From the NCBI GenBank assembly GCA_034770075.1, contig CM068377.1, positions 55,484,275-55,548,274 on the forward strand: a DNA stretch of 64,000 bases, written 5' to 3'. The stretch's first letter is position 1. The number at the start of each line of letters is the position of its first letter. Position numbers and translations under genes: made by a program. Positions 56,141-64,000 of the stretch are shown here, in pieces. The DNA is from Aralia elata (Eukaryota > Streptophyta > Magnoliopsida > Apiales > Araliaceae). The notes under the pieces were generated by a model. The model searched no databases and was not told the origin of the DNA. It saw only the letters and a program-made list of their open reading frames with translations.

Positions 56141-57698
56141 CTACAAATCTGAAACTAGCTGAAGCAGGATGGACAAGGTGGTGGATAGATCTGAAGCATC
56201 AGCATCTCCAGCAATCTGCTGCCCCATCATATCAATACGATCCAGTAAAGCAGTGGCTCGGCTGACAATCCCAAAATGAGCATCTACAACTGCCCTGGTC
56301 TGAAATACAATGGCCTCTCTGTCAGTAATGGCAGCGTCTCTAACCCGAATGGCATCATCTCTCTCGACAAAAGCGGCATCCCTCTCGGCCTCAGCAGTAA
56401 TCAGGGCCAGGCGGAGTCGGGTATCCTCAGTAACCCGACTTGGGGCAGAATCAGCTGCGATGGAGTGGTCTGTGGTATCCTCTAGGAAAATCACTCCAGA
56501 GTCATCAAAGGCCCCAGTCTGACTCAAACTAGCCGGATCCAAGTCTCCGCGCAACCACTGCACGTAAGCAAATGTCTGGATGTGACAGCTCTCACTATAT
56601 TCGGCAAAGATCCGGCGGGACCAAAGATCGTATACCTGCAGTAGATCCCTCTCTGTCCGGGATGATATAAGGAATCGGTAGGCGGCTGCACCCGCGAAGG
56701 GGTGTAAATCCTGTGTCTGATCAAACTGCCCCATAATCGCCAGGGATGATAAGTCGTCACGCCCCTCAAGCCAGCAATGGGGATGAAATCCAGGGTGGGC
56801 ACGTGAGTCAAGAAGCTCATAAAGGAGCAATAGCCCGAGTAGACCAATAGATGAAAGGGATCCTCAATGACAGACAAAAATGATGTCCAGGAGGCCACAT
56901 CAGTACAACTCACGGGACGAAACGAAAACTGCGTGGTTATGTCATGGCTGAAGCAAAACCCTTGGCGACGGAAATGGCCGATGGGACTAAGATGACTCAT
57001 GAACCGCATATACAATAAGGTCGAGCTCCCTCTGAATACCCTGCCTCGGAAGGATTGACAGTATGAGGCTGACATATAGGTATCCGCCAATATCATGGGA
57101 AGGATGGTGTGATCCTCCTGAAGGGCTCGAACGGCCGCGACAACCCGCATGTCCAACTGATCAGGTCCTGCGGGCAAGTACAAAACTGAGACGACACAGG
57201 AACATCCACTCTCAAGGCAGCCCAGCGCTCCTCGGACACGGAAAAATCACCGAGGAAGAGACGAAAACTGTCAGGTGAGCCAAATCGGTCAATCAAGAAC
57301 TGAAGAGGAACCATATGGTCTGATGTGATCACCGGTAACAAGACAGCCCTCCGTAAACCGATGAAAGTCAAGAATTGACGGCGTATGGAACCAACTGCGA
57401 CCCTGGCACAAGGTCTATCCAAAGATAAGCCGGTGAAACGAGCATACTCCTCGAGGGTGGGGGTCAGCTCTACCGTCCCTAACCTGAACACCTGACGGGC
57501 AGGCGCCCAATAGCTCAGAATACCATCCACAAAGCCCACTGGCACCTGAAGGGTTAATAAGGACCAAGAATGGCCCAAAAGACCGTCTGCGATGACCCTG
57601 TCGGCCGACAATAAACTGTCCAACCAGCGGAGGAGACTGCCAACCAACCCTGTGGAAGAAATGAAATCCAAACGTACCACGACATCTGGGGACGACAT
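56141..57698 (-). pseudogene. DUF7745-like protein, two frameshifts
   Basis: Antisense to pol. Three frames in order. First, from MSSPDVVVRLDF at 57698: LTLQVPVGFVDGILSYWAP, VFRLGTVELTPTLEEYARFT. This resembles DUF7745 (FTFGKVDLTPTLEEY). At about 57178 a one-base loss in a T run moves to YLPAGPDQLDMRVVAAVRAL, HTILPMILADTYMSASYC, FRGSSTLLYMRFMSHLSP, TLDFIPIAGLRGVTTYHP. Near 56700 a second shift moves to FAGAAAYRFLISSRTERDLL, YVQWLRGDL and a C-terminal charged coiled-coil-like block (RDAAFVERDDAIRVRDAA), stop at 56141. Without the shifts about 510 residues. DUF7745 has no established function; it is often found beside plant retroelements. An upstream exon is possible (ttttccacag before the ATG). 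Confidence 0.72.
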
Positions 57699-57917
57699 CT
57701 GTGGAAAAATAGTATCAAAAAGACTGTACATGGGTCATTTTTCTATCCATAAATAAGAAAAGCATGCATCATACAGTTAATAATAAAACAAATGAAGTTC
57801 ATAGAGATAAAAGAAAAATACTGTGCATGATATAAATAAGTGAATTCAGTACATAGTGCATAAAATGAAAAATAAGTCCAAGCAGGTACAGGTACAAAAG
57901 CCCTATCCTATCCTGAT

Positions 57918-59890
57918 CTAATTAAAATCAATCTCATCGATAAAGGCGGGATCCTCAAACTGATCCCCTGGGGTCGTCGAGGTCGGAGGACCGAAATTCA
58001 TGTCGGGGATGTAGGGCTGCGCTGTGGCATCAGACGAGCTCGGGCCCGCATCATAACCCGCACCGTCAGGATCATAAGCATAAGCATCCTCTGGAGTCTG
58101 GCCCAGCACCCGAAGATATAGAGACAACTGGTCCACCTGGCGGGTCAAAGTGGCGATCTGCTCGGCATGAGTAGGAGTCCGAACGCAGGCTGCCCAATCA
58201 GTCATCATCACCGAGTCGGGGACCATATCCCCGAGGAAGAATGTGGCCCGGGTCTGAGGACCGATGGTGCGGGGCACCCACCAAGTACGGAAAGCATTAC
58301 TCGTACTGGGACCCGTCGAGAGCATCCGACCGTCCTCCCCCGCGAGCATGATCTCCGAAGGCTGAGAATCCAGCGGCCATGAGGTAGTGAAAGGAAGGGA
58401 GTGCGGGATGCGGATCTTTCCAGTAACGCATCTGAAGGCGCGCTCCCCCAGGTACATCACCCATCCTCCAACACTCTGCAAAGTGAGGCGACGGGTGGAA
58501 AGTGCAAATTCCGGGCCGGTAGGATGACCATCTATAAACCCCACATCCAGATGCTCAGAAAGATAAGGCCTCCAGACGATCCCTGCAGCCGTGATCAGCT
58601 CCAGCTGGATGCGGCAGTGTGCAAAGCTGCCAGATACCGGGACCTCCTCCAGGGTGCTATGATGCCATCGCCGACCCCGGGGATAGGTGTCCAAGCCAAG
58701 AGTGGTGACAGGCCTCAGACATGGGAGACGCTCGTAGGCCCAGAACTGCGAACAGAAACAGTGAAAAGCATGAGTAACCTATAAATGCAGAAAAGGGAAA
58801 TAAATGAAGGAAAGTCCAATAAGAAGAGGGAAAGAGAAACCTCACCAGCAGGAAGTGATAAAATCCGAGCCAGGCATCTGTCTGGCCCTCCGAGCGTAGA
58901 CGCATACCGTGGAGGAAATAGGCAAAGGTGAATGACCCCCAGTCATAGTCACTGATGCGGTCCACGTCTCTGACCGCTCCTACGACGCTGAAATGAATGG
59001 TGGAGGAGTTGTTCCCTAGGAAATAACCCCTCATGATGGTCAGAAACAGGCGTCGGAGTAGTATGTCCCGAGTACCCTGATCCGCTGGAATGGGTAGCAC
59101 GTAGAGACCCCCGACAACGTCAACAGCCAAGGCACCGGACCGAATACTACGGGCCTTAAAGACCTGGGCCTCAGCAGCAAAGCCCAATAAAGCCCGGACC
59201 TCCGCAGGAGTGATGTCGAGATCTAGAGGAACGCGGGACCCGGTAAATTCTATGCCCGTAATATACCTCCAGTCCCAGGGGGTCAACACAACCTCACAGT
59301 CCAGAAGGTGAAGGGACTGGGTCTGGTGGAACCATCTCTCGGACAAAGCCCTCATGTAACCCCAGGGGCACTGCCGGGGGATGATAGTGAAGAAGTGACG
59401 GAAGCCCCAAGAATCCACTATCGCCCGGTAGTCGCTGTGCAGAGCCGTGTAGAGGGAGTAGATGTTGAACCAGTTGCCCCTCGGCTGAGTAAACTCGGGT
59501 ACCTGGAGCAATCACCAATGGGTCAGTCCGGATAAAAGGAGAATTGAGAAATTGAGAATAAAATCAGAATAGAACTGAATATACCTCGTTAGCCATGAGA
59601 GATGCTGAGGGGTGACGACTGAGATCCCGACCCAAAAGATCGGGTATCTGCACAGGGGTTCCAGAAGAAGCCTGATGAGTAGATGGGGCCGGTGTGCTGG
59701 AGGATGGCCCCTCTGCCGCAACCTCCGGAGGGACAGCCTCCTCAACATCCGGATGATCGGGACGGATGACAGCCTTCGCCAAGCGACGAGCCTGACGGGT
59801 CCGCGGAGGAACAGGAGCAGGTGCAGCCCTACGGCGGCGAACACCCGAGGTCCGTGACGCGGAGGAGCTACTATGAGCATCGGGATCCAT
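57918..59890 (-). CDS. Antisense plant-mobile-domain (PMD) protein, 3 exons, 596 aa
   Basis: Predicted exons 59585-59890 (102 aa), 58846-59502 (219 aa) and 57918-58745 (275 aa plus stop). Introns 59503-59584 (82 nt; GAG|GTATAT..CTCCAG) and 58746-58845 (100 nt; CTG|GTGAGG..TTCGCAG), both phase 0. Exon 1 is a low-complexity S/R/P/A-rich leader ending MANE. Exons 2-3 match the plant mobile domain (PMD, aminotransferase-like): NIYSLYTALHSDYRAIVDSW, ALSERWFHQTQSLHLLDCEV, LTPWDWRYITGIEFTG, LRRLFLTIMRGYFLGN, YDWGSFTFAYF, and after the second intron FWAYERLP. The last 200 residues show a leucine-zipper-like LTRQVDQLSLYLRV and an acidic, disordered end. Intron 1 contains a stop and intron 2 (100 nt) changes the frame, so splicing is needed. 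Lies opposite to pol, inside the Tat element. Confidence 0.8.
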
Positions 59891-60540
59891 AGCTAGAACA
59901 GAACAGGCAAGGAGGAAGGTAAGTTCCCTTTTGAATTATGTCACGAATATTCTAAATTCCTACCCTCATCATATAATTAATGCAACATGATGCATGTTTA
60001 TGGTATGTGCATTTAAAAAAAAAAAAAAAAATCGGCAGAGTTCCGTTTGTAAAATGGACATCCCAGGCATAAGCCAAACATATTTTCCATTAATCCAAGC
60101 CACAACAGATCAAAGTTGCGTCCACATGTGTAATTCCAGCATGTAAAGTACCATAACGCATGATTTTCTTTCAGAAAAAGAATAACAGTATGTGGGACCA
60201 CATCATGAGCATAAAATAGGGTTCACACAGTTGATACATAGCATGTATATATGATCATACATAGCATAGCCTTGTAAATCATGCATTTCTATCTCTAACA
60301 TGTAAATAGCCAAATGTATAGCAAAATATTGACGAAAACGAAAAGTGAATGGTCAAAGTGTTACCTGGAGCGCGTAGAACGATCCTACCGGAGCAGTTTT
60401 TGCAGAAAAGTTGGGAAACTCGACAAAAGGTCCTTGCAAACGAGCAAAATCGCAGGAATCTATGTGGGGTACGAAGTTGAAAGTGACAGATCTGGAAGTG
60501 GCGAGCCGCCTAAGAACCCGATCTTGGCCGCAGATCTATC
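59891..60540. promoter_or_regulatory. Region upstream of the antisense gene
   Basis: Should hold the promoter of the minus-strand PMD gene. Contains a poly(A) run at 60014-60031 and AT-rich DNA. No clear TATA box on the minus strand was found by eye. Assignment is from position only. Confidence 0.35.
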
Positions 60541-61445
60541 TGCGACGATAACCGGGGGTTACGAGATGGGTGACCGGCGACGATACCCGGCCCCGACGAG
60601 ACAATCGACCGGCGACGATAACCGGCGATTACGTGATGGATGTCCGGCGACGAAAACCGGCTCCGACAAGACAACCAACCGGCGACGATAACCGGGGGTT
60701 ACGAGAGGGGTGACCGGCGACGATAATCGGCCCTGACAAGACAATCGACCGGCGACGATAACCGGCGATTGCGAGATGGATGTCCGGCGACGAAAACCGG
60801 CTCCGACAAGATAACCAACCGGCGACGATAACCGGGGGTTACGAGATGGGTGACCGGCGATGATACCCGGCCCCGACAAGACAATCGACCGACGACGATA
60901 ACCGGCGATTGCGAGATGGATGTCCGGCGACGAAAACCGACTCCGACAAGATAACCAACCGGCGACGATAACCGGGGGTTACGAGATGGGTGACCGGCGA
61001 CGATACCCGGCCCCGACAAGACAATCATTCGGCGATGAAAACCGGCGATTACGAGATGGATGTTTGGCGATGAAAACTGGCTCCGACAAGATAACCAACC
61101 GGCGACGATAACCGGGGGTTACGAGATGGGTGACCGGTGACGATAACCGGCCTCGACGAGACAATCGACCGGCAACGATAACCGGCGATTACGAGATGGA
61201 TGTCCGGCGACGAAAACCGGCTCCGACAAAATAACCAACCGGCGACGATAACCGGGGGTTACGAGATGGGTGACCGGCGACGATACCCGGCCCCGACGAG
61301 ACAATCGACCGGCGACGATAACCGGCGATTACGAGATGGATGTCCGGCAACGAAAACCGGCTCCGACAAGATAATCAACCGGCGACGATAACCGGGGGTT
61401 ACGAGATGGGTGACCGGCGACGATAACCGGCCCCGACGAGACGAT
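60541..61445. repeat. GC-rich satellite, 35/70/140-bp hierarchy, ~6.5 copies
   Basis: ggcgacgataaccgggggtt recurs at 60681, 60821, 60961, 61101, 61241 and 61381 (period 140). Each 140 bp has two 70-bp halves (one ending gacaatcgacc, the other ataaccaacc), and each half has two 35-bp units starting ggcgacgat/aaa.ccgg. Sequence is much more GC-rich than the surroundings. Many ORFs on both strands here come from the repeat and are not genes. Position just before the 3' LTR matches where Tat elements carry satellite-like repeats. Confidence 0.93.
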
Positions 61446-61631
61446 CATCAGCCTCGACACCCTTTTCTGAATGTTTTGCATCATTTGCATCTTGCGTTGC
61501 ATCATTAAATCATATGTGTTGCATCACGTATGCATTGTCATCCTTGTGCATTGTCATTCATGCATCGAGTGTCTATTCTTTATCCTGTTCATTTCATTGA
61601 ACATTGCATGAACATGATAAAGAGGGGCAGC
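61446..61631 (+). other. Pre-LTR region and polypurine tract
   Basis: tgcatcat/ttgcat words repeat at 61480-61560. The polypurine tract aaagaggggcagc (about 61618-61631) ends directly at the 3' LTR start. Confidence 0.75.
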
Positions 61632-63690
61632 TGTAGACACCCAAATTTTGCGTTCCTTGTACTAACCATGACAGGAGGGCAAAATCGTCAATTGAACCGG
61701 CTTGCAGGAGCGAAGGAATGGGCACAAGTGCGAGCGCCCGACACCACCGCAATGTTTTAGCGACCAAGGCTGACGTGACAATAAAGCCGTCCGAAGCAGG
61801 CATTCCCGAATGAGGTGGCACGTCTCCCGAAAATTCCCAGACTGCCGAATACGAGCCTGTCAGCGAAAACCGGCATTATGACATGAAAATCGAGGCGTGG
61901 CACGGAAAACGAGAAAGTCAAACCGTCCAGCCGCGGATTGATCTGCGGCCAAATAGTGCGCCTTTTGAAAACACGAAACTCGAAACACGGAACTCGAAAT
62001 CGGGGTGAGTGGAAGGCAGGCGGCCAGCCTATTTCAACCCAATTTCGTGCAGCATACAGGGAGTTCAGCAATTTTTGAGGAAGAAGAATTCAGCATAGCA
62101 GCCAAGCACGGAAATTGAGAGAAAATAGCTAGATTTTGCAATAAAAATAGGAAGAAAAGAGAGAAAAAAGAGAGGATTTCTACTCCTTTGATTTTGATTG
62201 TATCAATATATTTCTTATCCTATTCAAGTACACAAGTTTACCTCCATTTGAGTTCATTTTGCAAGGTAAAAAAATTTCCTTTTGTTGTAGCAATTTATAT
62301 CACATTATTTGGTTAGATTAGATGTAGTTTTCATGTATATTGTTGAACAATCATGGATTAGGGATTATTAGTGAAGGTTCCATTGGAACAAAATTCTTTC
62401 TAATAACCCGAGGATATCCAATTGATGAAATCTCTAGTTGGTTTATGATAATTTATGGGATGTAGTTTATTTAGATTGTCATTTTTGGATATCATGGTGT
62501 ATTAGGTAAATCCGGGTTGGTTAGTCATGTAGTATCCATTTTGTGGGCATATCGTAATCTCGTGTGAGCCTAGGAACGCGACCCCGTGGTTCAAATCCGA
62601 TGATGGATGTTTTGATATATGTAATAGATTCAAGGGGCTCGTTTTTGTAACATGTAACCGTCGGGCCTTAAAACGACGCCAAGGCGAGAATCGGGTTTAA
62701 GGCCCCGTAGTAATGAAATATGTGATTGTTGGCGTTCGGGGATATTTTGATGGCTTACATGCCCGTGAATAGCCCCGACGCGTGTTTATGCTTGATTAGA
62801 TTTCGTGACGCCAAAATGATTTCAAAAGATTAAACGATAAAGATCTTTTCTAAAATCAATCAAAGTAGGATATTAGCATCACGAGGCTAAAAATTGGAAA
62901 TGCTAATGAAAGTTGATTCCTATTCTACGAGAAGGCTAAAAAGAAGTTATTTTCAAATGTCACGAAAAATGGGTTTTATAAAAGGAATTAAACGTTTTAT
63001 TAAACCTTGAGGTATAGGGCGAAAGAGATCCTAGAAATTGCTCATCATTTATGAAAGCAACGTATAAATCTCGATTCCTATTTTTGCTAAGGCTTAATAA
63101 ACTCCTCTTTTGCCAAAGCGTCACCTAATGAAAATCTCCTAGTTTTGACAATTAAAATCAAACCTTTTTTTCATAAAGCTTTCTCGTGTATACCGAAAGG
63201 ACATTCCGAAGCGTTCCCAAATTAAAGCACGACGTTCCCTAAAATCCAAATGATTCTATCATACAAACTCACCTCAACATTCATATAAGCACACACACAC
63301 ACACAAACTCGCACGTATACACAATTTCATGAATCAAAGGATAAGAAAGCATCAAGATTGCGGTAATCGTGTTTCACGGAAGTCGAGGGGTGCCTAACAC
63401 CTTCCCCTCACTTAAGCAAGCCCCCGAACTCTATGAATCTCGATTCGCAGACCAATTAATTGGGAGTCACATATGAGCCAGCGATTTATAAAAAACGAAA
63501 ACTCGGATGAGTTGGTACATCCATTTCAAATATACCAACTGGCGACTCTGGTTAATTGGCTCATCATAAAAAACGATCTTTCAAAACCCCGTCGACATTA
63601 ATGCCGACCTTTTCCAAAAATCATTTAATCAAGAGGCTAAGAATTGGAAAAGACTAAAAAGACACGCGAAGCGAAAACCCGGCGTCGACA
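61632..63690 (+). repeat. Tat-clade 3' LTR, 2059 bp
   Basis: Same ends as the 5' LTR. It lacks 37 bp at the position matching 42286-42322. By eye there are about 15-20 further substitutions, mostly in the first 500 bp. Confidence 0.93.
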
Positions 63691-64000
63691 TGGATCATCA
63701 TCATTTATGATGCGTACCTCGTCATCATCCTCTATGATGAATCCATACCTATCAGGTATCTTCGGTACTCTTTCAGATTTACGAATAAGTTGTGGTACAG
63801 CAGGTTCTTCCACTTGGTCAGGTACCTGACTTTGATCCGTAGTATTTTGTGGTTCTTGAACTTCTTCAAGATATATCTTACTCCCACTGACCCCTTCAAG
63901 GATAAACTCCTTTTCCAAGAAGGCAGCGTGTTTCACAACAAACACCTTTTGATCAGTCGGGTGATAGAAATAATATCCTAAATTTTCTTTAGGATATCCC
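63691..64000 (-). pseudogene. Ty1/copia pol, part upstream of RT (continues off window)
   Basis: Minus strand from the window edge: GYPKENLGYYFYHPTDQKV, FVVKHAAFLEKEF, then PQLIRKSERVPKIPDRYGF and IINDDDP at the target duplication. This is the linker between integrase and RT of copia elements, which ends in a ..RRS.R.R..PDRYGF.. motif. It joins to 41891 downward. The first stop is beyond the duplication (TAA 41878-41880). Confidence 0.88.

Larger units (their letters stand above)
41892..63690 (+). mobile_element. Tat-clade Ty3/gypsy retrotransposon, 21.8 kb, with extra antisense genes
   Basis: LTRs 41892-43986 and 61632-63690 (TGTAGACACCC..GGCGTCGACA), tRNA-Arg-type primer-binding site, gag, protease, G-patch segment, RT/RNase H, second RNase H, integrase, then two minus-strand genes, a tandem-repeat block and a polypurine tract. 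About 17.7 kb without the nested solo LTR. The archaeal-type second RNase H, the PBS, the intron before RT and the extra region after pol are features of the Ogre/Retand/Tat group. LTRs differ by roughly 15-20 substitutions and one 37-bp indel, so the insertion is recent. Three pol stops make this copy unlikely to move by itself. Confidence 0.93.

Noticed and set aside
60559..61391. Several ORFs of 60-110 codons on both strands with repeating RRR/SSPV words
   Set aside because: They are translations of the tandem repeat; open frames on both strands follow from its composition.
60541..61445. CRISPR-like regular repeats
   Set aside because: Repeats are contiguous with no unique spacers, the host is a plant, and the array is a 140-bp satellite.
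63637..63690. C-terminal extension of the copia frame into LTR
   Set aside because: The frame crosses the element boundary; those residues are LTR-encoded by chance.

Overview
The window is plant nuclear DNA, most likely from a eudicot with a repeat-rich genome. The evidence is a seven-exon gene for a plant-type neuroguidin/LCP5-like protein, AT-rich intergenic DNA, and thick layers of plant-type transposable elements (Ty1/copia, Ty3/gypsy chromovirus, Athila-like, Tat-clade, CACTA, Mutator-like, LINE, Stowaway). I could not identify the species.

Layout. 1-~548: 3' end of a Ty1/copia element. 925-4565 (minus): the only host gene I recognise, neuroguidin, predicted 321 aa, apparently intact, with one GC-AG intron. 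4566-8290: AT-rich DNA with a Stowaway MITE and old segmental duplications. ~8290-10567: the 5' part of a Mutator-like element (leader exon, an intron filled by three 275-bp repeats, start of the transposase), invaded by a 5'-truncated LINE. 10568-24702: a CACTA transposon (minus) cut open by a very young non-autonomous Athila-like element (13237-18692) and, 12 bp away, by an internally deleted chromovirus (18710-24531). 24703-28975: LTR-like AT-rich DNA. 28985-38443: decayed gag fragments plus a decayed chromovirus arranged gag-LTR-pol-gag on the minus strand. 38444-41891 and 63691-64000: one copia element (minus) interrupted by a 21.8-kb Tat-clade Ty3/gypsy element (41892-63690) with a perfect 5-bp target duplication.

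The Tat-clade element is the most interesting object. In sense it carries gag, protease, a G-patch segment, a predicted 168-nt intron, RT/RNase H, a second archaeal-type RNase H and integrase. Its protease is interrupted by a 4.1-kb solo LTR of a chromovirus. Downstream of pol it holds two genes on the opposite strand: a plant-mobile-domain (PMD) protein with two predicted introns and an intact 596-aa reading frame, and a DUF7745-like protein broken by two frameshifts. Then comes a 0.9-kb GC-rich satellite built as 35 to 70 to 140 bp, just before the 3' LTR.

Relative order of insertion from nesting: MULE and LINE targets, then CACTA, then chromovirus/Athila insertions in it; separately chromovirus, then copia, then Tat element, then the chromovirus that left a solo LTR inside the Tat element. 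Most stop codons that break the older coding regions look like C-to-T or G-to-A changes (TGG to TAG/TGA, CAG to TAG, CGA to TGA), as expected for methylated silent repeats. All distances and repeat comparisons were read by eye.
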